Shown: positions 54,680-62,740 of the stretch, piece by piece
Numbering within the stretch: the first letter of the stretch is position 1
Layout of the letters: every line of letters begins with the position of its first letter
Assembly (NCBI RefSeq): GCF_018599185.1
Contig: NZ_JAHFVL010000003.1
Span: 248,001 to 312,000 of the forward strand
Reading direction: 5' to 3'
DNA from: Rhodanobacter sp. LX-99
GTDB taxonomy: Bacteria; Pseudomonadota; Gammaproteobacteria; Xanthomonadales; Rhodanobacteraceae
Length of the DNA: 64,000 nt
Notes under the pieces: generated by a model
Database searches by the model: none
What the model was told of the DNA's origin: nothing
Seen by the model: only the letters and a program-made list of their open reading frames with translations
Program-made: the position numbers and the translations under genes

Positions 54680-55449
54680 ACCGACGGCTTCCGCGCATCG
54701 CCATGCTGTGCGGCGACGGGCCGTCGTCGTGGTTCATGTACAACGCGCTGGCCGGCGAGGCGGAGGTTCTCGCCGTGGTGGTGGAGCGCAAGCCGTCGTC
54801 CCGGGCCATGATCCGGCACCGGCTGCGCCAACTGGGCTGGTTCACGGTCATCGGCCAGCTGGCCTTCATCGCGTTCAACCGATTGCTGGCACGACTCCAG
54901 CGCCGCCGCATCGACGAGCTGATCCTTCGCTACGGGCTGCAGGCCGACTTGCCGCCGGCAGCCATCACCCACCGGGTGCACAGCGTCAACACGGCGGCGG
55001 TGCGGCGGCTGCTCAGGAAGCTCGACGTCGACGCGGTAGTGGTGAACGGCACACGGATCATTTCGCGCGCCGTGATCGAGTGCATCGACCGCCCCTTCAT
55101 CAACACCCACGTCGGCATCACCCCGCGTTACCGCGGCGTGCACGGCGGCTACTGGGCACTGGTCCGCGACGATGCCGAAAACTGCGGCGTCACCGTACAC
55201 CTGGTGGACACCGGGGTGGACACCGGCGGCGTGCTGTACCAGCAACGGATCCACGTCGAGGGCAGCGACGGCTTCAATACCTATCCGCTGCACCAGCTGG
55301 CCGGCGCCATCCCGCTGATGAAACAGGCCTTGCGCGACGTGGTCGACGGCACCCTCACCCGTCGCGACGGCGTCGGCCCCTCCGGGCTCTGGTATCACCC
55401 CACCCTCGGTCAATACCTCAAGTATCGGTTTTCGAAGTCGGTCAAATAG
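54676..55449 (+). CDS. Formyltransferase-fold enzyme
   Basis: 257 residues with the formyl-THF-dependent transferase fold: FINTHVGITPRYRGVHGGYWAL carries the Asn and His expected of the catalytic triad, and VHLVDTGVDTGGV the Asp. Too short for Met-tRNA formyltransferase, so probably a sugar N-formyltransferase or related. Translationally coupled to the deacetylase upstream (ATGA), which is the basis for linking their substrates. Confidence 0.82.
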   Translation: MNRRLPRIAMLCGDGPSSWFMYNALAGEAEVLAVVVERKPSSRAMIRHRLRQLGWFTVIGQLAFIAFNRLLARLQRRRIDELILRYGLQADLPPAAITHRVHSVNTAAVRRLLRKLDVDAVVVNGTRIISRAVIECIDRPFINTHVGITPRYRGVHGGYWALVRDDAENCGVTVHLVDTGVDTGGVLYQQRIHVEGSDGFNTYPLHQLAGAIPLMKQALRDVVDGTLTRRDGVGPSGLWYHPTLGQYLKYRFSKSVK

Positions 55450-55599
55450 AGCGCACCCAACGAGGCGCGGGTCCGCCGTCGATGAACCCGGGCATGCCCG
55501 GCCGGGAAGGATCAACGTGGCGCGCTCACCGTCGGCCCGCGTCGGCCAGTGTGCCGAAAAGCGTCAGCTTTTCTTCAAGGGCGGCAGCTCTTGGGCACG

Positions 55600-55839
55600 C
55601 TACGGCCGGGAAGTACCTTGAGAGGTGGCGCCGTTGAACCGCAGATACTGCTGGATCAGTGCCTCATGGGCGTCGGCCACCTGCAGCAGTTCCCGCGCCA
55701 GCGCTTCCTGCGCATTGACGGTATTTGCCGGCGATGGCGCCACCGCGGCCGATGCCCTGGTCGCCGCCCGCGGCGGTGCCGCAGGCTCGGCCGACTCGGC
55801 TTCGATCAGATAGGTGATGTCGTAGGCAAGGTCGCTCAT
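55600..55839 (-). CDS. Hypothetical small protein
   Basis: 79 residues from ATG 55839 (MSDLAYDITYLIEAES); an in-frame TTG at 55851 adds four. Ala-rich low-complexity middle, then a helical C-terminus NAQEALARELLQVADAHEALIQQYLRFN. No recognised domain. Codon choice fits the surrounding genes, and the helical tail looks like a real sequence rather than antisense noise. Divergent from the ester hydrolase gene. Confidence 0.45.
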   Translation of the reverse strand: MSDLAYDITYLIEAESAEPAAPPRAATRASAAVAPSPANTVNAQEALARELLQVADAHEALIQQYLRFNGATSQGTSRP

Positions 55840-55936
55840 GCGATCAGTCAAGCAATAGGCTTGCCAAGGTCCGCGGGCTCATCCGCGGCCATCATTGCGG
55901 TTACGCTAGGCCACTTCGTCCGCAGGGGGAATCACC

Positions 55937-57901
55937 GTGAAACCGAGTCGACGCATGGGCTGCCTGAAGCCGATCCTGTTCGCCCTGCTGCTCACCCTGG
56001 GCGGCACGCTGCAGGCCGCCGGGACGCCGCAGGCGAAGTACCCGGACTACCCCAGCGAGACGCCGGCGAAGTTCGTGCCGTCCACCGCCGGCTTCGACTA
56101 CGTGAAGCGCGACGTGATGATCCCGATGCGCGACGGCGTGAAGCTGCACACCGTCATCCTGGTGCCGAAAGGTGCCAGCCACGCCGGCATCCTGCTCACC
56201 CGCACCCCGTACGACGCCAACGCGCTGACCACGCACAGCATGAGCGGCCATCTCGGGCCGATGCTGCAGGGCTACGACAACGCCGCCGACGTCATCGTCG
56301 AGGACGGCTACATCCGCGTGGTGCAGGACATCCGCGGCAAGTACGGTTCCGAAGGCGACTACGTGATGAACCGGCCGCTGCACGGGCCGCTGAATCCCAC
56401 CCCGGTGGACGACGCCACCGACACGTACGACACCATCGACTGGCTGGTGAAGAACATCCCCGAGTCGAACGGCAAGGTCGGCACGCTGGGCATTTCCTAC
56501 GACGGCTTCGAGCCGCTGATGGCGCTGTTCAACCCGCATCCGGCATTGAAGGTCTCCGTGCCGATGAACCCGATGGTCGACGGCTGGATGGGCGACGACT
56601 GGTTCCACCACGGCGCGTTCCGCCAGCAGAACCTGAGCTACGTCTACGAGCAGGTCGCCAGCCGCGACAACTCGATCAAGTGGTGGACCAGCTACCACGA
56701 CGAGTACGACTTATTTCTGCACTACGGTTCCGCCGGCGCGCTGGCCGACGCCTACGGCATGCGCCAGCTCGGCTTCTGGAACAAGCTGCTGGCGCACCCC
56801 GCCTACGACAGCTTCTGGAGCGACCAGGCGGTGGACAAGCTGCTCGCCAGGGAGCCGCTGAAGGTGCCCGTGATGCTGGTGCACAGCCTGTGGGACCAGG
56901 AAGACATCTACGGCGCGCTCGCCGTGTACCGCGCGATCAAGCCCAAGGACAGCAGCGGCGACATGGTCAAGCTGGTGATGGGCCCGTGGCACCACGGCCA
57001 GGAGATCGACGAGGGCAGCTCGCTCGGCGCGATCCGCTTCGGCAGCGACACCGCGAAGTATTTCCGCGAAAAGATCCTGCGTCCGTACCTGGCGCAGTAC
57101 CTGAAAGATGGCGCGCCGAAGGCCGGCCTCGCGCCGGTCACCGCGTACCAGACCGGCAGCAACCAGTGGCAGCGGCTGCCGCGCTGGCCGCTCGCCTGCG
57201 AGAACGGCTGCGCCGCGAAAAGCCGCGCGCTGTACCTGCAGGCTGACCACAAGCTCGGTTTCGGCGCACCCGCCGGCGGCGATGCCTACGACGAGTACGT
57301 GTCCGACCCCGCCCACCCTGTGCCGTTCCGCGCGCGACCGATCCAGCCGATCGGCTACGGCGACGGCCAGACCTGGTCGCAATGGCTGGTCGACGACCAG
57401 CGCGAAGCCTCTGGCCGCACCGACGTGCTTACCTACGTCAGCGACGCGCTCACCGCACCGCTCACCATCAGCGGCGCGCCCGAAGTGAACCTGATCGCCT
57501 CGACCAGCGGCAGCGACAGCGACTGGGTGGTCAAGCTGATCGACGTCTATCCCGACCAGGTCGCCGAGCAACCGGAGATGGGCGGCTACCAGCTCGCCGT
57601 GGCGATGGACATCTTCCGCGGCCGCTACCGCGAAGGCTTCACCGAAGCCAAGCCGGTCGCCGCCAACCAGCCCCTGCCCTACCGCTTCGCCCTGCCCGCC
57701 GCCAACCACGTCTTCCTGCCCGGCCACCGCATCATGGTGCAGGTGCAGTCCAGCTGGTTCCCGCTGTACGACCGCAACCCGCAGACCTTCGTGCCGAACA
57801 TCTTCCTGGCCAGGCCGACGGATTACGTGAAAGCCACGCAGCGCGTGTACCACGCACCGGCGCAGGCGAGTTTCATTGCGCTGCCGGTGGTGGGCGGCTG
57901 A
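55937..57901 (+). CDS. Alpha-amino acid ester hydrolase (CocE/NonD family), exported
   Basis: 654 residues with a signal peptide (KPILFALLLTLGGTLQAAG). Catalytic residues align with the characterised Xanthomonas citri enzyme at identical spacing: S187 in GISYDGF, D320 in WDQED, H352 in WHHG. The carboxylate cluster that binds the substrate alpha-amino group is also present (D221, E322, D323). These enzymes hydrolyse or synthesise alpha-amino esters and amides, including amino-beta-lactam side chains. A jelly-roll C-terminal domain completes the fold. The family is often annotated S15/X-Pro peptidase. Confidence 0.9.
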   Translation: MKPSRRMGCLKPILFALLLTLGGTLQAAGTPQAKYPDYPSETPAKFVPSTAGFDYVKRDVMIPMRDGVKLHTVILVPKGASHAGILLTRTPYDANALTTHSMSGHLGPMLQGYDNAADVIVEDGYIRVVQDIRGKYGSEGDYVMNRPLHGPLNPTPVDDATDTYDTIDWLVKNIPESNGKVGTLGISYDGFEPLMALFNPHPALKVSVPMNPMVDGWMGDDWFHHGAFRQQNLSYVYEQVASRDNSIKWWTSYHDEYDLFLHYGSAGALADAYGMRQLGFWNKLLAHPAYDSFWSDQAVDKLLAREPLKVPVMLVHSLWDQEDIYGALAVYRAIKPKDSSGDMVKLVMGPWHHGQEIDEGSSLGAIRFGSDTAKYFREKILRPYLAQYLKDGAPKAGLAPVTAYQTGSNQWQRLPRWPLACENGCAAKSRALYLQADHKLGFGAPAGGDAYDEYVSDPAHPVPFRARPIQPIGYGDGQTWSQWLVDDQREASGRTDVLTYVSDALTAPLTISGAPEVNLIASTSGSDSDWVVKLIDVYPDQVAEQPEMGGYQLAVAMDIFRGRYREGFTEAKPVAANQPLPYRFALPAANHVFLPGHRIMVQVQSSWFPLYDRNPQTFVPNIFLARPTDYVKATQRVYHAPAQASFIALPVVGG

Positions 57902-58597
57902 GCGTGCGAAGGATGATCGGCAGCGGCCGCAGACTCAAGGCAGGAGCATCAAGCGCGCGCGGCTGACGGGGAGCCCCCCAAGGAGCTGCCGGGACTCTCC
58001 GCGAAGAGCTTGAATGCGGAATCGTCCCAGTCATGACCATGCCAGCCGCCGCTCTTAGATGGCGGCGGGAAACCGGTGCGGCAGTAGCCCCGTGTGGCCG
58101 AGAAGTCGAAGATAGCGTGGACATAGCCATTGATGAGCAGGACTGCTCTGACGTCTTGGACCCCCCGCGGGGCATGTGCACGGCACGTTCCGGTGCCCTA
58201 TCCGTTGCGTCAATCTCGAATCCCGCTTTGCGCGCCGACGCCGTCGCTTTTTTCGGCGCCGTCGTGCGCGATAGCTTCAATGTCGCCGCCGGAAGTGGCG
58301 GCGATGAGGCCCGATACTGTCGCTGCAGGCAACGGCGATGCGACGACGTCCGGCGAAGCGGATGGAGAGTGCGTTGCGCAGGCTACTGGAGCTCCTGAGC
58401 AGGGCGTGGCCTTCCAGCGCCGACGGCATCACGTCACTGCCAAGCGCGGTGTCGCGGTACGTCTGCGCTGAAGCGACCGCGCGCAGTGCGGCTGCACCGC
58501 GACATCGCCTCGGCGCAACCACCTCATCTGCGCGCATTCTTGGGTACGGTTGCGCTGACGCAGCGTCCCCGTCCGCCTGCGTCAACGCAATGCCTGG
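57902..58597. other. Gene-poor 0.7 kb region
   Basis: No convincing complete gene. A minus-strand open frame at 57949-58200 has protein-like composition and is listed separately. A 102-codon minus-strand frame (58277-58585) follows the 58-aa gene by 12 bases but has weak codon bias and only a TTG start; I do not call it. Confidence 0.5.
57949..58200 (-). pseudogene. Possible remnant of a coding sequence
   Basis: An open minus-strand frame of about 83 codons, without a conventional start codon near its 5' end, reads VQDVRAVLLINGYVHAIFDF and then SATRGYCRTGFPPPSKSGGW, with GC-rich third positions typical of this genome. Directly upstream another frame of the same strand is open (GFEIDATDRAPERAV), which suggests a frameshifted gene. 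I cannot name the family. Confidence 0.3.
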
Positions 58598-58774
58598 TTA
58601 TGAGCTCTGCTCAGGACCGCGCGGCTTTGGTTTCGGCACCACCACGATCTCCAGGGAGAACCGCGATGGCGGTTTCGGTACCACGATGGTGCAGACGCTG
58701 ACGCTCTGGACGTCGTCGCGGCCGCCGAGGTCGATGTCGTAGGTGCCGGGTTTGATGGTGGGGTTTTCACTCAT
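58598..58774 (-). CDS. 58-residue VVPKP-motif small protein coupled to the upstream regulator gene
   Basis: Short frame (58 residues): MSENPTIKPGTYDIDLGGRD, then VCTIVVPKP and EIVVVPKPKPRGP, i.e. two VVPKP units spaced 16 residues apart. GGAGAACGAC precedes ATG 58774. The start overlaps the stop of the CadC/TPR-like gene by 8 bases (ATGAGTGA), so translation is coupled. No signal peptide; one Cys. No known family recognised. Either a small regulatory partner or a peptide precursor; the first is more likely given the context. Confidence 0.65.
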   Translation of the reverse strand: MSENPTIKPGTYDIDLGGRDDVQSVSVCTIVVPKPPSRFSLEIVVVPKPKPRGPEQSS

Positions 58775-61070
58775 GTCGTTCTCCGGGTGGGTGCCCCTTG
58801 CTCGCGCGCGAGGCGGGTGGTTCCGCGCCGGGACTCCTGCCTGCCGTCCCCGGCGGAGACAGCAGGCCCAGACGACGGAAGGTGAGGTTGCTCGCGATCA
58901 CCGTTTCGGCGATGCCCGCCGCACGGGCCGCCGCCAGCCGCTGGCGGGCCGGCTCGATGTCGCCCAGCAGCGCCAGCGTTTCCGCATTCTGCAACGCCAC
59001 TTCGCCGGGCTGGCCGGGCAGCGATTCGGCGCGCTTGATCAGCATGCGGGCGCTGGCCGCGTCGCCCAGCACGACCTGGTAAAGGCCCAGCAAGGCGACC
59101 GCGCTGGCATCGTTCGGCTGGACCTTCAGGTAAGCCTCGGCGCGGGCCGCGGCTTGCTCATACGCCTTGTGCACATCCGCGGCACTGGCTCGCGGATCCG
59201 CCCGCAACGCGTCACCCAGATTGCCCCAGGTCCTGAAGTCCTGCGGGTCCAGCACGGTCGCCTGGCGCCGCAGATCGACCGCCGCGGCGTAATCGCCCGC
59301 CTGGTACTTGAGCAATCCCAGATTGGTCAAGGTGGCCGCCGCCGGCTCGAGCGCGATCGAGTGCTCCAATGCCTGCTCGGCGTCGGCATTGTTGCCCGCT
59401 GCCATGTACAGCGCGCCAAGCGTGCCCCACAGAATGGCGTCGCCCGGCCGCCGCCCCACCGCTTCGCGGAAGGAGATCACCGCCCCCGGCACGTTGCCAT
59501 CGAGATACTGCTGATAGCCGATCTGGGCCAGCACGGCAGGATCGCCGGGACTCAGTTGCAGTGCCTGCTGGAACTCCTGCGCGGACAGATCGTGCTGGCC
59601 TCCGGCCGCGTAGACCTGGGCGGCACCGATATGCGCACGAACCTGCAAGGCCGGTGCCCGCGAACTGTTGCGGTAGTACTGCAAGGCACGCTCGGCATCG
59701 CCGGCTACGCGATACAGGTCGCCCATTGCCAGATCCACCTCGGGCAGCGTCGGATCCATCTGCGCAGCACGCTGGCAGGCGAGCTTGGCATTGTCGAAGG
59801 CCTCGGCGCTGTGCTTGCTTTCAAGGCGCCAGATTTCGGCCCGGCAGATCCCCGCTTGCGCCTTGGCGAACCCGCTGTCCTCCTTCAGCGCCTGGCCGAA
59901 GCGCTCGATCGCCTTGTCGGCGGTGTCGGACGAGGGTGCGCGATGCAGCAGATTCAGGCCCTGCAGGTAGATGTCGAAGGCGGCCTCGTTATGCGTGGGC
60001 GTCAAGCGCTTCGCCAGGGCATCGCTCTCGCCGGGAATCGCCCCCAGCAGCGCATGCACTACCTCGCCGGCGATCTCGCTCTGGGTATCGAACACACCGG
60101 AGAGCTCGCGGTCGTAGGTATGGCTCCACAGCGTGAACCCGGTGACGGTGTCGGACAGGCGGGCGGTGATGCGGATGCGCTGGCCTTCGCGGCGCACGCT
60201 GGCATCCAGGATCGCGGCCACCCCGAGCCTGGTCCCCAGAGCCCTGGCGTCGGCAGCACCGTTCCTAGCGTCCGGCGAAAGCGGTGCGGCGACCTTCAGG
60301 CCCTTCACGCCGGCCAGGGCATCGCGCATCTCCTCGGCCAATCCCTCGGCGAAATACTCGTCGCCAGGCTGGCTGCTGAGGCTGGTGAAAGGCATCACGG
60401 CGATCGACGCGGCAAACCGCGATGCCGGTGCCGTGGCCCGCTGGATCACGGCCCAGGTGAGCAACGCGCAAGACAGCAGCACCACCAATGCCAGCCAGCG
60501 GCGCTGCTTCCAGCGCCGATCGATGATGCCCTGCCCGCGCGCCGGTGTCGGCTCGGGGACGCTCCACGCCGATGCCGGATCGGCCTGCTCCTGCCGGGAC
60601 AATCCCACTTGCTCATGTTGGCTCGTCGGCAACGCCGGCGGCGCGACCTGCAACCCGGTTGCCGGAACCTCATCGACGCCGGTCCGGTCCGGCGTCGGCG
60701 CTGGCGGAGTCCCGGTATCCGCATCGTCCCGCAACTGCCCGATGAAACTGTAGCCCAGGGCATGCCGTGTCTGGATGTAGCGTGGCTGCTGCGGATCGTC
60801 GCCCAGCGCGTGGCGCAACTGCGCGATCACCCGGGTCAGCACGCCCGGGGTGACATGGCGATGGCCCCAGACCACGTCGAGCAGGTCGTCGCGGCCGACC
60901 AGTTCGCCGGGGTGCTGCAGCAGCGCGAGCAGTACGGCGAAGGCCTTGGGCTCCACCGGCTGGGGCACGCCCGCCCGCAGCAGGCTGTGCGCGGCCGGGT
61001 CGACCACGATGTCGTCAAAGCGATAAGGCGTAGCTCCCCCGCTGCGCGCGCCCGATTCCATCCGGTTCAT
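58767..61070 (-). CDS. CadC-like membrane-anchored transcriptional regulator with TPR domain
   Basis: 767 residues: OmpR/CadC-type winged-helix DNA-binding domain (about 15-112, YIQTRHALGYSFIG), Pro-rich linker, one membrane helix (191-209, RWLALVVLLSCALLTWAVI), then a periplasmic FlgO/TolB-like segment (IAVMPFTSLSSQPGDEYFAEGLAEEM) and a long array of TPR repeats (about 350-720). Such one-component sensors bind DNA from the membrane. Start ATG 61070, GAGGG upstream. Divergent from the YkvA-like gene. Confidence 0.88.
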   Translation of the reverse strand: MNRMESGARSGGATPYRFDDIVVDPAAHSLLRAGVPQPVEPKAFAVLLALLQHPGELVGRDDLLDVVWGHRHVTPGVLTRVIAQLRHALGDDPQQPRYIQTRHALGYSFIGQLRDDADTGTPPAPTPDRTGVDEVPATGLQVAPPALPTSQHEQVGLSRQEQADPASAWSVPEPTPARGQGIIDRRWKQRRWLALVVLLSCALLTWAVIQRATAPASRFAASIAVMPFTSLSSQPGDEYFAEGLAEEMRDALAGVKGLKVAAPLSPDARNGAADARALGTRLGVAAILDASVRREGQRIRITARLSDTVTGFTLWSHTYDRELSGVFDTQSEIAGEVVHALLGAIPGESDALAKRLTPTHNEAAFDIYLQGLNLLHRAPSSDTADKAIERFGQALKEDSGFAKAQAGICRAEIWRLESKHSAEAFDNAKLACQRAAQMDPTLPEVDLAMGDLYRVAGDAERALQYYRNSSRAPALQVRAHIGAAQVYAAGGQHDLSAQEFQQALQLSPGDPAVLAQIGYQQYLDGNVPGAVISFREAVGRRPGDAILWGTLGALYMAAGNNADAEQALEHSIALEPAAATLTNLGLLKYQAGDYAAAVDLRRQATVLDPQDFRTWGNLGDALRADPRASAADVHKAYEQAAARAEAYLKVQPNDASAVALLGLYQVVLGDAASARMLIKRAESLPGQPGEVALQNAETLALLGDIEPARQRLAAARAAGIAETVIASNLTFRRLGLLSPPGTAGRSPGAEPPASRASKGHPPGERHE

Positions 61071-61207
61071 CGGGAAGCCCTCAGGCGATCACATAAACCT
61101 CAGCGTTCGCTCATACAAGCCCTGCATCTCCATCATGACTCAAACCGCCGTGCGGTGGAATCTGAGCCTGCGCCGCATTCCGCAGCGCCACTACCCGAGG
61201 GTCTGCC

Positions 61208-61861
61208 ATGAACGCCCAGATTGCCACCCTGCAACCCCTGTCAGCCGCCCTGCAGTCGCCCGCATGGAGGAGCCTGAACCGCCCCGCCCGGCGCCACTTC
61301 GTCGGCGGCTTCCTTCTCCAGGCCGAAGCGCTGGCCCATTTCAACCAGTTGCTGGCACGGCTGCATCACTTCCCGCTCGATTGCGACCAACTGGCCACGG
61401 CGTCGCGCGAGCTGGCGGGTCGATCGGCCGACAACCGGCGTCCGGCGAGCATCGATCAACGCCTGCAACTGGCCAGCGCGGTCGACCGGATGATCGCCGA
61501 CGCGACCTGGCAGCCGGCCGGCGAAGCCATCGAGCCAGCCCGTGTGGTGATGGACTACGTGCACGGCGATCACAACCTGATTCCGGACAGTGCGCCGCTG
61601 GTCGGGCGATTCGACGACGCCATCCTGATCGATGCCGCCTGGCCGCAGCTGGCCGGCGAGATCGACTGCTACCTCGACTACTGCCGCGTGCGCGCGATCG
61701 AAGCCGAGCTGCGCGGCTGCGCGGCCGGCGGGTTTGCGTTCACGCGCGAGGACTGGCAGCAGGCCCGCCGCGCCGAAGCCGGCCTGATCGCCCATTGCCG
61801 GCGGGTGGGCGAAGAAAGCTACCTGCCTTCGTCAGCGCAGGCATGCTTCCGTGTGCACTGA
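61208..61861 (+). CDS. YkvA-like (DUF1232-type) protein
   Basis: 217 residues, mostly helical. The DUF1232 signature is recognisable as LIPDSAPLVGRFDDAILIDAAWP (about residues 126-148); no obvious signal peptide. The N-terminal 110 residues are specific to this group. Function unknown; YkvA proteins are usually small membrane-associated proteins. Start ATG 61208 preceded by GAGGG. Divergent from the CadC-like gene, with a perfect 36-bp palindrome just after its stop. Confidence 0.7.
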   Translation: MNAQIATLQPLSAALQSPAWRSLNRPARRHFVGGFLLQAEALAHFNQLLARLHHFPLDCDQLATASRELAGRSADNRRPASIDQRLQLASAVDRMIADATWQPAGEAIEPARVVMDYVHGDHNLIPDSAPLVGRFDDAILIDAAWPQLAGEIDCYLDYCRVRAIEAELRGCAAGGFAFTREDWQQARRAEAGLIAHCRRVGEESYLPSSAQACFRVH

Positions 61862-61887
61862 TGCCACCAGCGCCATGCAAGAACCAG

Positions 61888-61923
61888 TGGCAGGTTCATC
61901 GATCCGGATCGATGAACCTGCCA
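61888..61923. terminator. Perfect 36-bp palindrome between YkvA-like gene and sigma factor gene
   Basis: TGGCAGGTTCATCGATCC followed directly by its exact reverse complement, no loop and no T-run. It lies 26 bases after the stop codon of the preceding gene. It could act as a terminator or as a binding site; as RNA it would fold into a long stem with a small loop. Confidence 0.5.
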
Positions 61924-62173
61924 TCGCCCGACTCCGTACTTCTGCCCGGTCACGAGACCCCGGTCACGCGGCCCGGATGACAAAATCCGGACCGAACCCG
62001 CCATGCTGGCGGATATGGTAGAAGTCGCCTCTGGCACGGATGGCACCGACACCATGCTTCGCCGGCTGCATGCGCGATCCCAGGCCTGCAGCCTGAAATC
62101 GAGAACTCGGCAACGGCATGCCGGCCAGCGACTACTTGTGTCGCCGGCGGGATCTGCCAAGGGGAAGGCGCGC

Positions 62174-62740
62174 GTGTCCGACACCGACATCACCAGCTTG
62201 CTTGCACTTGCCCGCGACGGCGAGCCCGCGCAACTGGGCGCCGTGTTCGAAGCGCTGTATCCGGAGTTGCTGCGCCTTGCCAACGCGCGCCTGCACGGCA
62301 ACGGGGCCACGCTGACCCCGACTGTGCTGGTGCACGAACTGTTCCTGCGGATCACCCAGGGCAAGCCGCTGTCGCTGACCGACCGCAACCACTTCTTCGC
62401 GATCTCGGCACAGGCGATGCGCTGGATCCTGGTCGAGCACGCACGCCAGCGCGTCACCGAGAAACGCGGCGGCGGGCAGGTCATGATCAGCCTCGACGAC
62501 CAGGTCCCGCAGGTGCCGGCGGCGACGACCAATGTGCTGGCGCTGGAAGAGTGCCTGCAGGAGCTGGAAGCAATCAGCCCGCAGCGACGCCGGATCGTCG
62601 AGCTGCGCTATTTCGCGGGGCTGGAGTTCAGCGAGATCGCGCGCCTGCTGGCGTGCTCCGAACGCACCGTATACCGCGAGTGGGAGCGTGCCCGCGCATT
62701 CCTGCAGGCGATGCTCGACGAGGCCGGTGATGGACGCTGA
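62174..62740 (+). CDS. ECF-type RNA polymerase sigma factor (TIGR02999-like)
   Basis: 188 residues with sigma region 2 (LYPELLRLANARLHGNGATLTPTVLVHELFLR) and region 4 (LEAISPQRRRIVELRYFAGLEFSEIARLLACSERTVYREWERARAFL). This group is typically encoded beside Ser/Thr kinases with TPR domains, as here. The start is GTG 62174, with GGGGAAGG 5 bases upstream; the longer ATG frame from 62003 would add unrelated sequence. It overlaps the kinase start by 11 bases. No anti-sigma gene is seen; control is presumably by phosphorylation. Confidence 0.9.
   Translation: MSDTDITSLLALARDGEPAQLGAVFEALYPELLRLANARLHGNGATLTPTVLVHELFLRITQGKPLSLTDRNHFFAISAQAMRWILVEHARQRVTEKRGGGQVMISLDDQVPQVPAATTNVLALEECLQELEAISPQRRRIVELRYFAGLEFSEIARLLACSERTVYREWERARAFLQAMLDEAGDGR

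Noticed and set aside
58277..58585. 102-codon minus-strand frame after the 58-aa gene
   Set aside because: TTG start, weak third-position bias, Arg-rich ending; no support beyond being open.
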